Assembly: GCF_014695585.1 (NCBI RefSeq)
Contig: NZ_JACJON010000034.1
Span: forward strand, 1-64,000
DNA length: 64,000 bases
Direction: 5' to 3'
From: Microcoleus sp. FACHB-831
GTDB taxonomy: Bacteria > Cyanobacteriota > Cyanobacteriia > Cyanobacteriales > FACHB-T130
The translations under genes were made by a program, and so were the position numbers. The notes under the pieces are model-generated. The model made no database searches, was not told where the DNA came from, and saw nothing but the letters and a program-made list of their open reading frames with translations. The first letter of the stretch is position 1. The number at the start of each line of letters is the position of its first letter. Of the stretch, positions 36,032-45,882 are shown piece after piece.

Positions 36032-37327
36032 TTAATCGCCATTACTAATTTCTTGTCTGGCGATCGCTACTCCTTGTTTTAATGCGGGTGTCAGGCTATC
36101 ATCGGCTGCTAGTAGCTCTAATCGCTCTTTGACATGGGGAAATTTTTTCAAGGCGGCGATCGCGTGCAATCTTACGCCAGCATCTGAATCTGCCAACATT
36201 TGAATTAGTGCTGATACAGCAGGCGACTGTGCTAATTGTCCTAATCCCATAGCGAGAGCTTGTTTGACGCTGGGAGCCTGAATTGCGGGATGTTCTGAGT
36301 TTATGGCGTTAATGAGAATATTAGCCGCTAATGGGGTTAAATTTGGCTCCTCAATTCGCCCCAGAATTGTGATAATTTCCTGTAGAGACGTGGCCGATAA
36401 TGTGTTTTCATTCAATGCTTGTTGTAAATATTGTAGGGCTGTTGGAGTTGCCATCCAGCCGAGCGAGCGCACGATATAAACTTGTAAAGGCACCGGGGTA
36501 TGAGGAGAGCTGAGAACTTGAAACAGTTCCATTGCGGCGGCGTCTGTTTTTAGTCTTCCTAGTGCGATCGCGGCTTGTTGACAAACTTCTTGATTGAGGT
36601 CGAATAGTAGAGGTTTGAGGTGGTTTACCAAATCCAATTTTGTGACTAAATCAGGGCGCATACCTAAAGCGATCGCGGCTTCTTTTCTAACGGATGCGGC
36701 GGTGTCTTTGAGGGCGTTTATTAGTACGGGCGGTATGCGTTCGTCATGGAAACTACCGAGTGCTTCAATAGCAGCAACACGGACGGAGACTTCAGGATCT
36801 TCGACGACACTTAATAAAGGCGTAATGGTATCGCCCTTGCGGATTTGGGCGAGACTGCGGACTGCTAAAAGCCTAGTGTCTTCTGTTGCTAGTAGAGTAG
36901 CGAGCGAGTCAACAGTTGAGGAACCTAGATTCGCCAGTGCTTCTGCTGCTATTACGGTTAAGTCTTCATCGTCAGATGTTTGTAAAAGCGATACCAGAGC
37001 AGTTATAACAGATGGATCGTTAAATTCTCCTAATAGACGACCAGCAAACCAGCGTGCTTCTTGCTCGGCGTCTTCGTCTTCGAGGATGGAAATTAGGGGA
37101 GCGATCGCAATGCGTCCGAGTTTGGGTAAAATTTTAGCCACTTCCCAGCGTTCGTTAAAATCTCCAGATTCTAAAACTTCTAATGCAAGATTTAGGATTT
37201 GGTCTAGGTAAGCATCTGGAAGTGTTTCGCTATCTTTACCGAGTAGTTCTTGTAGACATTGATTTAGCAAAGACCAGTTTCTTTGCTGGGCGGCGATATC
37301 TGCCCGATCTAGAATATTCAACGACAT
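36032..37327 (-). CDS. HEAT-repeat protein
   Basis: A 431-residue all-helical protein. Residues about 60-420 comprise ten or so HEAT/PBS-lyase-type repeats (for example DPEVSVRVAAIEALGSFHDERIPPVLINAL and DTAASVRKEAAIALGMRPDL). The composition is acidic, with no membrane span or signal peptide. In cyanobacteria HEAT-repeat proteins include phycobilin lyases (CpcE/F, IaiH-like) and adaptor proteins. This one lacks any additional domain, so lyase activity cannot be claimed. It is a soluble scaffold by its fold. It stands alone, flanked by a repeat array on one side and a 220-base gap on the other. Confidence 0.85.
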   Translation of the reverse strand: MSLNILDRADIAAQQRNWSLLNQCLQELLGKDSETLPDAYLDQILNLALEVLESGDFNERWEVAKILPKLGRIAIAPLISILEDEDAEQEARWFAGRLLGEFNDPSVITALVSLLQTSDDEDLTVIAAEALANLGSSTVDSLATLLATEDTRLLAVRSLAQIRKGDTITPLLSVVEDPEVSVRVAAIEALGSFHDERIPPVLINALKDTAASVRKEAAIALGMRPDLVTKLDLVNHLKPLLFDLNQEVCQQAAIALGRLKTDAAAMELFQVLSSPHTPVPLQVYIVRSLGWMATPTALQYLQQALNENTLSATSLQEIITILGRIEEPNLTPLAANILINAINSEHPAIQAPSVKQALAMGLGQLAQSPAVSALIQMLADSDAGVRLHAIAALKKFPHVKERLELLAADDSLTPALKQGVAIARQEISNGD

Positions 37328-37546
37328 AATTTAAGGTGGCAGTAGCTAAAGTTTTTGGTTAATTTGGGTACAATTCCCCGTTAGATGTTTGTAATTTAAT
37401 TTGAGCAATAATAAGTTTTTAGATCAAGTGTTCTAACGGTAGATGATGTAAAAATAGCATTTATTTGTTGAAGCGATCGCACTGGGAGGTCTTGAAGAGG
37501 TAGAACCGCCGCGAGCAGAGGGGGGATAGGCGATCGCGCTTTGTCG

Positions 37547-37741
37547 TCATATAGCGCCCAAGTCGTCTACCACCATTATTTGCACTTCTGTCACCCGCCT
37601 GAGTATGGCATCGTTAGCCAAAAATGCTTCACATTCTGCTGCTAAAGCTACAACAATTTGAAAGGCATCTGGTAGTGCTAGATTGTGTCTAGCTCGAATT
37701 TTGCCAGCTTGCAGTGCGATGTCTTGGTCAATTGGTGAATT
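37547..37741 (-). pseudogene. VapC-type PIN-domain toxin, C-terminal remnant
   Basis: On the minus strand the frame ending at TGA 37549-37547 reads SPIDQDIALQAGKIRARHN, LALPDAFQIVVALAAECEAF and LANDAILRRVTEVQIMVVDDL. The PDAxQIxxALxxxCExFLxND series is the C-terminal half of VapC PIN toxins, with the Asp and Asn/Asp metal positions. The N-terminal half is absent: the frame upstream loses similarity and runs into the 3' end of the NACHT gene in another frame. No antitoxin is visible. It is a broken toxin gene next to a defence-type NTPase. Confidence 0.65.
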
Positions 37742-37761
37742 GCCCAGTAAGCAAAATCGCG

Positions 37762-40092
37762 CTATACTAATTGCGCTTTTCGTTTCTCAATTTCGGCAAT
37801 GGGTAATAACAAAGTATCCTCTATCTGGTACCGCAGCTCAACGCTCGCATAGCAATCGCTATCCAGGCACTCCATCAACAACAAAGTGGCCTCGTAGTAC
37901 TCCGCTAAATTTTTTTCCTGCTCATAGCTGAATGGCCAGTTATAAGCAATATCGCGATAATTTATCATCAAAACGTTTAATTTTTTACCCCAAATATCAC
38001 CGTTATCTTTCCACCATTTATTAAATCCTTCTTCGTTTTTATTGGAGTCAGGTAGTTCGTCTTTGAGTTGTTGTAACGCTCGCTTTAGTTCAGGCTCAAG
38101 TTGATGGTTATTAAGGACGTTATCAAGGTCATCAGCAAGGGCATTCTCCGGGGAAAATCCAGCGCTAAGGCCAATGTCAAGAGTTCGATAGAGAGCTAGG
38201 TCAAGACCAAGACCATTTTGTAGCAAAGAAGCATCCCCACACTCGACGACATAAGACTCTAGATGCTCAAGACCAAGGGCATCGGCAAAGTCAAGGCTAT
38301 TATCAATAAAAAGGTGATCTATGAAGGTATCAGCATCCTCAAGACAAAGGTAAAAAGCGCGGACAGATGCTGCTGTATAAGGAAGTTGGAGGGAAAGCGA
38401 TTTTTGATTGGCCCAGCTGAGGAAATGCTGTAACTTCTCATCATCTGCTACAAGTGCATCAACTTTTTCTTTCATTAACAGCAACAGACGGTCTGCGCTG
38501 GGCGACATTCCAACCGCTAGTAAAAAGACTTCCCGCCAGCGTTTATCCGTGATGTGGCTGACCAGATTTTGCAACGCATCCTCTGATGACTGCTTCACAA
38601 CAACAATTTCTCTAGCAGTGAAATACTCGTGAAATGTCAGATGGGAAAACGAGTAAATTCTTTTAGCTCGTTCTACCAATAAGCCGTGTTGATATTCAAT
38701 TGAACGCAGAACCAATTCGCTGTCTATTTGCAATGCTTCCGGATCGGTATTAGCATCGGGTAAATTGCGGATGTAATCTGTGATGTATTGCTCCGCTACT
38801 TTCTGCTTGAAGAAATATTCACCCCCTTCAAACGTAGTCAGGGCAATTTTGCTGAGTAACTCTTCCTTTCGCTGAACTGATAGCTTTTTGTAAACCTGAT
38901 CGCGATAAATACCGCGGTTTGCATCCCATTTTTTCAGCAGCGCATCCAGTCCTTCTTTGTATAGTTCAGAACGATTCGCCGGAAAATCCCCAGACTCTTC
39001 AAAAACCAAACAGAGCAGCGTCAGCAGCAGCGGATTAGTCGCTAGTTCTTGGATTGGTTCATTGTCCTTGAGGTATTTAATAAAAATATCAGCTTTTACA
39101 GCTTTATTCTTAAACCAGTTGTGGGCAAAAGTAGAAATTTGTTCTTTATCAAAATCAGCAACTTCCACGTCTGTGAATTTATCAAAAGTATGTTCCCGCG
39201 CTGCAATACGGCAGGTAATAACAAATTGATTGTCACGAAACTGGGCAGATAGTTCGCGAATTTCTTTTAATACGCGCCTGTGGTCTTCTTCTCTTACTTC
39301 ATCCAAACCATCCAGCAAAACTAATGCCCTACCGTGATTTATCACCTCATCTAGAGACGGTGCATGCAACCTTTCTACATCGCCCCAGGCAGAAAATTGC
39401 TGCCTAATGTATTTCAGTAAAGTTGGTTGATTTGCAGTTTCAGAAAAGTCTTTGAGTGTGACAAAAATTGGCACGCGCTTAGCCTGAAATTCGCCCCCAA
39501 TACACTGAATCGCTATATGCTTTAAAAATGTAGTTTTACCTGCTCCTGGCTTACCCAAAATCATTAGCTTGTTATATTTGCTGACAGCATCCAGTCCTGG
39601 CACTCGTTCTTCAGTGACTCTGCCCAGTCCAAAGCGATCGAAATCTTCTGAGTTATAATTTTGCAGTAATTCAGTAATTTCTTTGCGCCGCAGTCCAGTT
39701 ATTTTCTCCAGAATATTTACGTTGGTGTAAATATCGTTTAATCCGATAGGCTGAGTCATATCCAGCACACGCATTGTCCCGCAGCGCTCTTGAATGCTGG
39801 GTTTTATCTTTTCGCGTAGTTCTTGTACTAGGGCATCGATATTAACAGTGTTTTTGGGTGTTGGTTCAGCTAAGTCAGGTTCAGCGATTTCTTCCCAATC
39901 TAGACCAAGCTGAGAACAAATTTCCATGAAAAAATCGCAGTCAATAGAATTGCCTTTTAACAAGCTCCAAATTGTCTGGCGAGAACAACCCGCCTTTCCT
40001 GCCAAAAATTCCCGCGTCCATTTTTTACGTTTAAAAGCAGATTTTATTTTTTCTATGCCGTCTGAAGATGCCAGGAGCGATCGCCTTGCCAT
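37762..40092 (-). CDS. HTH-NACHT NTPase
   Basis: A 776-residue STAND ATPase. Residues about 13-63 form an Xre-like HTH (WTREFLAGKAGCSRQTIWSLL). A linker is followed by the NACHT domain: Walker A GKPGAGKTT (180-188), Walker B LVLLDGLDEV (257-266) with the double acidic pattern typical of NACHT, and sensor-like ITCRIAAREH. The C-terminal 400 residues are helical with a SFSHLTFHEYFTAREI segment typical of NACHT winged-helix regions and an acidic end. Bacterial NACHT proteins of this kind include proven antiphage sensors. The HTH could be an effector or nucleic-acid sensing module. The divergent neighbour is a Bro-N protein, and a VapC remnant follows. Confidence 0.88.
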   Translation of the reverse strand: MARRSLLASSDGIEKIKSAFKRKKWTREFLAGKAGCSRQTIWSLLKGNSIDCDFFMEICSQLGLDWEEIAEPDLAEPTPKNTVNIDALVQELREKIKPSIQERCGTMRVLDMTQPIGLNDIYTNVNILEKITGLRRKEITELLQNYNSEDFDRFGLGRVTEERVPGLDAVSKYNKLMILGKPGAGKTTFLKHIAIQCIGGEFQAKRVPIFVTLKDFSETANQPTLLKYIRQQFSAWGDVERLHAPSLDEVINHGRALVLLDGLDEVREEDHRRVLKEIRELSAQFRDNQFVITCRIAAREHTFDKFTDVEVADFDKEQISTFAHNWFKNKAVKADIFIKYLKDNEPIQELATNPLLLTLLCLVFEESGDFPANRSELYKEGLDALLKKWDANRGIYRDQVYKKLSVQRKEELLSKIALTTFEGGEYFFKQKVAEQYITDYIRNLPDANTDPEALQIDSELVLRSIEYQHGLLVERAKRIYSFSHLTFHEYFTAREIVVVKQSSEDALQNLVSHITDKRWREVFLLAVGMSPSADRLLLLMKEKVDALVADDEKLQHFLSWANQKSLSLQLPYTAASVRAFYLCLEDADTFIDHLFIDNSLDFADALGLEHLESYVVECGDASLLQNGLGLDLALYRTLDIGLSAGFSPENALADDLDNVLNNHQLEPELKRALQQLKDELPDSNKNEEGFNKWWKDNGDIWGKKLNVLMINYRDIAYNWPFSYEQEKNLAEYYEATLLLMECLDSDCYASVELRYQIEDTLLLPIAEIEKRKAQLV

Positions 40093-40239
40093 ATCTCTAA
40101 TAAAATTAATCTTGCAGTTTTATTGTAGTGGCTAACTATTACAACTTTTACAAGTCTTACATGAAGTCAAACCTTTACTCAAACTTGGTTTCAAGATCAT
40201 CATGCGATGCTGTAAAAGTACATATTTGAAGCCGTTACT

Positions 40240-40590
40240 ATGAATACCGCAGAACAAAACTACAAAGAGCTTTATTTCAACGGTCAGTTAGTCCGATTCA
40301 TCAAGACAACGGAAGCTTTAATGTTGATTGCCGTAGACCTAGTTTCTGCACTTGAACTTAGCCCTTCTGCCTCAATGAAAATTCCTGATGAGTTTAAGGG
40401 ATTGGGTTCTATCCAGAAAGACAAAGATGGTCAACTTTACCTTTGGAAACATCAAGTATTGACAGTTAAACAGGATGGACTGTTAGATGTCCTTTGCCTT
40501 GCCAATCGCAAGACTGCACTGAAATTCCAAAAATGGTATTACGAAGTCGCGCTACCTTCTATCTGGGGAACAGACAGCACCAGTGCTTGA
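40240..40590 (+). CDS. Bro-N-like (phage antirepressor) domain protein
   Basis: A 116-residue protein. It has the outline of the Bro-N fold: FNGQLVRFIKTTEALMLIAVDLVSALEL at the N-terminus, a middle QLYLWKHQVLTVKQDGLLDVLCLANRK and the closing ALKFQKWYYEVALPSIWG, which corresponds to the conserved FQxWVxxEVLPxI end of the family. Bro-N proteins are mostly phage or prophage DNA-binding antirepressors. There is no C-terminal KilA/ANT domain, so it is a minimal form. It is divergent from the NACHT gene with 147 bases between starts, which suggests shared regulation. Confidence 0.75.
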   Translation: MNTAEQNYKELYFNGQLVRFIKTTEALMLIAVDLVSALELSPSASMKIPDEFKGLGSIQKDKDGQLYLWKHQVLTVKQDGLLDVLCLANRKTALKFQKWYYEVALPSIWGTDSTSA

Positions 40591-40635
40591 GAAAACAGAA
40601 TCTGGCGGCTAGAAATCGCGGCTAGACAGACTAAG

Positions 40636-40660
40636 CCCGCGCAGGCGGGTTTTATTTTTT
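40636..40660 (+). terminator. Rho-independent terminator after Bro-N gene
   Basis: Stem CCCGC (40636-40640) and GCGGG (40645-40649), loop GCAG, then TTTTATTTTTTT. It lies 46 bases after the Bro-N stop and has a good T-tract despite the short stem. Confidence 0.7.
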
Positions 40661-40854
40661 TAGGATGGAGGAGTAGAGCGATCGCTCCTCTTTTAACATT
40701 AAGAGCGCGATCGCTTATTCATTTTTGGCAAAGATTGTCGCTGGGGGTAACTGCGGATACCTAGCGCAAATATTTATTTTTATTACCCTATACTCTAGTC
40801 AATAGTGCAGATGTACTGGTATTTATAAATTAAAGATATGGCGCTTTCAGCTGA

Positions 40855-43800
40855 ATGATTCCCCTACAACTGGTTCTAAAAAACTTCCTCAGCTATCGCG
40901 ATGCAACGCTAGACTTTAGCGGCTTGCATACCGCCTGCATCTGTGGCTCCAATGGCGCGGGGAAATCCTCCCTCCTCGAAGCTATCACCTGGGCTATCTG
41001 GGGTGAAAGCCGCGCCGCTAGTGAAGATGATGTCATCCACGCGGGTGTTAACGATGCTCGGGTTGATTTCACATTCCAAAATCAATCCGTAATTTATCGC
41101 ATCATTCGCGCCCGCACCAGAGGACACGGCGGTTCGATAGAATTTCAAGTACAAACTCCCTCTGGCTTTATCCCTTTGACTGAGCGCGGGATGAAGGCTA
41201 CTCAGCAGTTAATTCACCATCACCTCAAGCTCGATTACGATACTTTCGTAAACTCAGCTTATCTGCGTCAAGGTCGGGCTGATGAATTTATGCTCAGAAA
41301 GCCTAACGAGCGCAAACAAATTCTCGCCGATTTGCTCAAACTTTCTCACTATGAAGAATTGGCGGAGCAGGCTAAAGATGCATCGAAGCACCACAAAGCA
41401 CAGGCGGAACAACTAGAACAGAATTTACTCTCAATAGAGCAACAACTGCAACAACAGGATGCGATCGCATCTCAACGCGCTACCCTCGAAACCCAACTAA
41501 CCGAACTTCAACAAGCACAAACCGCTGACACCGAAAAGCTGCAAAGTCTCCAAGCTATTGGACACCAGCGCCAAACTTGGGAACAACAGCTCACTTTGCA
41601 TCGCCAGCAATATCGCAATCTTTCACAAGACTGCGATCGCCTCCAACAAGAAATCGCCAACAACCACCGCCAACAGCAAGAACTCGAAGCCTTACTATCT
41701 CAAGAAGACCAAATTAGCGCCGGACTCGCTACTTACCAAAACCTGCAACATCAGGAAGAATCTTTCAGCGCGAAATTTGAAGCCGACACAGAAATAAAAT
41801 ACGAACGCGGCGAAATTCAAAAACAGCTTGATAAGGAAATCACCGAACTTAATCTACAACTCAGACAAGCCGAAGGACAGTTAGAAGAAAAGCGGCGATC
41901 GCGTCAGGAAATTCAGCAAACACTCAGCCGCATTCCCGAAGTTGAAGCGGGACTTGCACGCCTCCAACAAGCACGAACTTATCTAAATTATCTCGATCAA
42001 CTGCAAGTTCAAGTAACTCCCATCCTTCAACAACGCAACTCACTCCAAACCCAACTCGATCGCGTCCATACTCGATTAAATGCCCGTTTAGACGAACTTC
42101 GCTCCTCAGCTTCGCAGCTACAAGTCCAACAGCAACGCCAACCCCGGCTACAACAAGCCGTCATAGAAGTTGTCGGACAACTCGAACAACTAGAGAAGAA
42201 GCGCGTCTATCAACAGCGCGTGCAGGAAAAAGGGCTAGAACGGCGCAGCTTTGTGGAACGTTTGCAGGAAAAGCAGCGGGAATATGAAGTAAAAATCGGA
42301 GAACTGACGCAAAAGCTGCAAATGCTGTCGGAACCTGGTGCTAGCTGTCCCCTGTGCGATCGCCCGATGGATGAAAACCACACTCACCACGTTTTGGAAA
42401 AAACCCAAGCTCAGCAACAAGAAGCCGAACAGCAATTCTGGGTAGTGCGCGAGCAATTAACGGCTTCTGAACGCGAACTCCAGGTATTGCGTCACGAATA
42501 CGCGCAATTATCGCAAGAATTGGCTCCTTATAATTCTTTGCTAGAGCAACGCGGGCAGTTAGTGGCGCAACTGGAAGCAACAGGTGATGTGCAAACTCGG
42601 TTGCAACAACTTGCACAAGAAGCAGAAGGAATAGAGCGATCGCTCTCCTCTAACGACTATGCCATCGATGTGCAAGCACAATTGCAGCTAATCGAACAAC
42701 AACTGCAACAACTCAACTACAACGAACAAACCCACGCCTTAGCCAGAGGTGAAGTAGATCGGTGGCGCAAGGCGGAAATTGAACAAGGAAAAATAAAAGA
42801 AGCAAGTAAGCGTCAGACACAAATTGATGCCGAAATACCAGCACTGTTGGAGAAAATTTCCAACTTGCAACGCCAAATAGAAGAATTGGTTTCTTCTTCG
42901 GAATTAGCGGAAGAAATTGCTTTCCTAACTCAACGAATTACTGAAATTGCCTATGATAGATCGCAGCACGATGCGCTCAAAAAGTCCGTGCGCGAGGCTA
43001 AGTCTTGGGAATTGCGCTACGAACAACTGCGACAAGCACAGCAGCAATATCCTTATGTAAGACAGCGATCGCAGGATTTGGCAGAATTGTTAGCAACTCG
43101 CCAAAAAGAGCTGCAAGCGGCAAATGTCCAGATACAAGCTGTTATCCAGCAGCTAGAGCGATCGCCGGACACCAAGCGAGAAATACAATCTCTAGAACAA
43201 CAGATATTCTTGCGGCGGCGTCAGCTTGATGGAATGCTAGCAGAGCTGGGGCGTCTGCAACAACAACAACAGTATCTAGAAAGTCTGCAAGCGCAGCATT
43301 CTTCCCTCACCACTCAACGCCAAACAGCGCAGCGACAATATCGCGTTTATCAAGAATTAGCCTTAGCTTTTGGTAAAAATGGCATCCAGGCGATGATGAT
43401 TGAAAATATTTTGCCTCAGTTGGAAGCGCAAACTAATTCTCTCTTGTCGCGTCTAAGTGCAAACCAATTGCACGTCCAATTTGTTACCCAAAGGGCTGGG
43501 CGTAGCGGTCGCTCTTCTAAAAAAGCGGCTAAACTTATCGATACCCTTGATATTTTAATTGCCGATGCTAGGGGTACGCGCCCTTATGAAACTTATTCAG
43601 GTGGGGAAGCGTTTCGGATTAACTTTGCAATTCGTCTGGCTTTGGCGCGACTCTTGGCGCAACGGGCGGGTACGGCGTTGCAAATGCTGATTGTGGATGA
43701 GGGTTTTGGGACGCAGGATCAGGAAGGGTGCGATCGCCTGGTTGCAGCAATTAATGCGATCGCCTCCGATTTTGCCTGCATCCTCACCGTCACCCACATG

Positions 43801-43881
43801 CCTTATTTCAAAGAAGCTTTTCAAGCCCGTATTGAAGTTTACAAAACCCAAAACGGTTCTCAGTTAAGCTTATCCATCTAG
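40855..43881 (+). CDS. sbcC: SbcC/Rad50-type exonuclease ATPase subunit
   Basis: A 1008-residue SMC-like ATPase. Walker A GSNGAGKS is at 31-38, two long Gln-rich coiled coils flank the zinc hook CPLC at 498-501, and the C-terminal ABC signature YSGGEAFRINFAIRLALARLL and Walker B MLIVDEGFG are complete. With SbcD (Mre11 family nuclease) it forms a complex that trims hairpins and protein-blocked DNA ends. No sbcD is in the window, so the partner must be encoded elsewhere. ATG at 40855 gives the standard MIPLQLVLKNFLSY start. Gln content in the coiled coil is high, as in other cyanobacterial homologues. Confidence 0.94.
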   Translation: MIPLQLVLKNFLSYRDATLDFSGLHTACICGSNGAGKSSLLEAITWAIWGESRAASEDDVIHAGVNDARVDFTFQNQSVIYRIIRARTRGHGGSIEFQVQTPSGFIPLTERGMKATQQLIHHHLKLDYDTFVNSAYLRQGRADEFMLRKPNERKQILADLLKLSHYEELAEQAKDASKHHKAQAEQLEQNLLSIEQQLQQQDAIASQRATLETQLTELQQAQTADTEKLQSLQAIGHQRQTWEQQLTLHRQQYRNLSQDCDRLQQEIANNHRQQQELEALLSQEDQISAGLATYQNLQHQEESFSAKFEADTEIKYERGEIQKQLDKEITELNLQLRQAEGQLEEKRRSRQEIQQTLSRIPEVEAGLARLQQARTYLNYLDQLQVQVTPILQQRNSLQTQLDRVHTRLNARLDELRSSASQLQVQQQRQPRLQQAVIEVVGQLEQLEKKRVYQQRVQEKGLERRSFVERLQEKQREYEVKIGELTQKLQMLSEPGASCPLCDRPMDENHTHHVLEKTQAQQQEAEQQFWVVREQLTASERELQVLRHEYAQLSQELAPYNSLLEQRGQLVAQLEATGDVQTRLQQLAQEAEGIERSLSSNDYAIDVQAQLQLIEQQLQQLNYNEQTHALARGEVDRWRKAEIEQGKIKEASKRQTQIDAEIPALLEKISNLQRQIEELVSSSELAEEIAFLTQRITEIAYDRSQHDALKKSVREAKSWELRYEQLRQAQQQYPYVRQRSQDLAELLATRQKELQAANVQIQAVIQQLERSPDTKREIQSLEQQIFLRRRQLDGMLAELGRLQQQQQYLESLQAQHSSLTTQRQTAQRQYRVYQELALAFGKNGIQAMMIENILPQLEAQTNSLLSRLSANQLHVQFVTQRAGRSGRSSKKAAKLIDTLDILIADARGTRPYETYSGGEAFRINFAIRLALARLLAQRAGTALQMLIVDEGFGTQDQEGCDRLVAAINAIASDFACILTVTHMPYFKEAFQARIEVYKTQNGSQLSLSI

Positions 43882-44325
43882 GTCTATCTTTACCCTGCTA
43901 TGCCCGCGTCAAGTAATATCCACCCCCGTAAAACTAAGCTGTCCTAAATTTAATTTGCCTATAGGCAGCAGTCAAACGTCTTGAAGCGCATAGCTTTTCT
44001 TTCTTTTGCCAGACAGCTTTTTAACTTTTGACTTGCTTATTGTTTGGGGGTGGATCTGCGCTCATATTAACTTCCAGTTGGGGTAAGTACTCTCGAATAA
44101 TAAATTAATTTTGTCATTGGGTACACAACATTATTTAAGGCTTTCAAGGTTTTTTTATTAATAGGCGGGCGGTTATTTTGTAATTAAGCAAATTACATTA
44201 ATTTCGGTTAAACGTTCGCCGCTAGCAGCACAAACAATCGGTTATTTTTTTAGTTTCTGGGGAAAAATGAAGACTAAGGGAAGATGCTTAAAAAGAAAAA
44301 ATGTGCTAAAATATGCTGAAAAATA
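43882..44325. other. Intergenic region upstream of kinase
   Basis: About 440 bases with CTTTCTTTTGCC and AACTTTTGACTTG stretches (about 43998-44037) related to the GGCAAAAG repeat family. No gene-like frame. The promoter of the kinase is expected near its AT-rich right end. Confidence 0.4.
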
Positions 44326-45882
44326 GTGAAGTTACAATTGTTGGCGGTACTGGCATTGGCGACTTACTTAAATTGGAACGAACTCCACACCGTCCGCGAA
44401 ATTAATGCAGCAGTAGTAAACGTGAGCGGTCGTCAGCGGATGCTATCCCAACGAACAGCAATGTTAGCATTAAGAATGGTCTGCACTACGGACAGAGAGG
44501 AACAGGAAAAATTGCGCTCTTGTTTGCTAGCAGACTTAGATTTAATGGAGCGATCGCACAACGGGCTGCTAAACGGCGATGCAGAAGCGAAGCTACCAGG
44601 TCATCCTTCAAAAGTTGTCAAGGCAATGTATTTTGAATTGCCTATTAATCTAGACCAACGGGTACGTCAATATATTAAGGAAGCTAGAGCATTGGCGCTT
44701 TCGAGAGCTGATGAACTCGCACACGATAATCTTCATCTGCGCTACATTCTTACAGCGGCTTCAAAAGAATTACTTGAATCTTTAGATGCAGTTGTCAGCC
44801 AGTATCAAAAAGAAAGTGAAGCTGAACAACTAGCTATAGAAATTAATCAAGCTGAACTATATCAACAAAGTTGTGCGGCTACTGCTCAGGCTATTGCACA
44901 AGCCAAACAATTAGAGCAAGCTTTAGAGGAACTGCGGCAAGCTCAAACGCAGCTAATTCAGACAGAGAAAATGTCAGCTTTGGGGCAGTTAGTAGCAGGT
45001 GTTGCCCACGAAATAAACAACCCTGTGAGTTTTATTCACGGCAACCTGAGCCACGCCAGCAATTATGTCAAAGATTTGCTGGAGCTAGTACAGCTTTATC
45101 AACAAGAATTAAGCAACCCCACGCCTTATTTAAAAGATCGTTCCGAAGACATCGATCTGGATTTCTTGGAGGAAGACTTACCCAAAGTTATGTCGTCTAT
45201 GAAAATGGGGGCGGATCGTATTTGCCAAATAGTGCGTAGCCTACGCAATTTCTCTCGCACTGATGAAGAAGTTATGCAGGAGGTTGATATCCACGAAGGC
45301 ATTGACGGCACCCTGTTAATCTTGCAAAATCGACTAAGAGCTTCTGGTAATTATTCAGGAATACAAGTTATTAAAAAATATGCCGACTTGCCGCAGGTAG
45401 AGTGCTATCCCGGTTTAATGAATCAGGTTTTTATGAATCTTCTGGGCAATGCCATTGATGCGCTGGAAATGGGAACCGCGCAAGATTCACCCGAAGGAAG
45501 GGTAGACGATAGGCAATGCCCGCGCCCTACTATTAGCATTCGCACTGAAGTTTCACGCCCTAATGTTGTCAGCGTGAGGATTGCTGATAATGGCTTAGGT
45601 ATGACAGAAGACGTTAAGGCGCGATTATTTCAACCCTTTTTCACTACAAAGCCCGTCGGTAAGGGTACGGGCCTGGGTTTATCAATCAGTTATTCGATTG
45701 TGGTTAACAAGCATAACGGCTCACTTGCGTGCGTGTCAGAATTAGGGCAAGGGACGGAGTTTTGCATTGAGATTCCCATCCGCCACGCCCAGGAATTATC
45801 TGCAACAAAATTAGGGGAACAGGGAAGTAGGGGAGAATTATCCCCAGTTCAACCTTTATTTCAATCCCTAATAGGAATTTAG
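44326..45882 (+). CDS. Sensor histidine kinase with PilJ-type N-terminal domain
   Basis: A 518-residue kinase from GTG 44326 (an in-frame stop lies three codons upstream, so it cannot be longer). A short hydrophobic N-terminus leads into a PilJ-like sensor (INAAVVNVSGRQRMLSQRTAM, about 28-150), a helical linker (150-215), then the kinase core: HisKA with phosphoacceptor His228 in GVAHEINNP, and HATPase_c with NLLGNAIDALE (N box), DNGLGMTED (G1), FFTTKPVGKGTGLGLSIS (F/G2). The core matches the kinases at 49300 and 52648. The N-terminal membrane helix is unusually short, so the true start or a lost first exon-like segment by frameshift deserves checking. No response regulator is adjacent. Confidence 0.88.
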   Translation: MKLQLLAVLALATYLNWNELHTVREINAAVVNVSGRQRMLSQRTAMLALRMVCTTDREEQEKLRSCLLADLDLMERSHNGLLNGDAEAKLPGHPSKVVKAMYFELPINLDQRVRQYIKEARALALSRADELAHDNLHLRYILTAASKELLESLDAVVSQYQKESEAEQLAIEINQAELYQQSCAATAQAIAQAKQLEQALEELRQAQTQLIQTEKMSALGQLVAGVAHEINNPVSFIHGNLSHASNYVKDLLELVQLYQQELSNPTPYLKDRSEDIDLDFLEEDLPKVMSSMKMGADRICQIVRSLRNFSRTDEEVMQEVDIHEGIDGTLLILQNRLRASGNYSGIQVIKKYADLPQVECYPGLMNQVFMNLLGNAIDALEMGTAQDSPEGRVDDRQCPRPTISIRTEVSRPNVVSVRIADNGLGMTEDVKARLFQPFFTTKPVGKGTGLGLSISYSIVVNKHNGSLACVSELGQGTEFCIEIPIRHAQELSATKLGEQGSRGELSPVQPLFQSLIGI

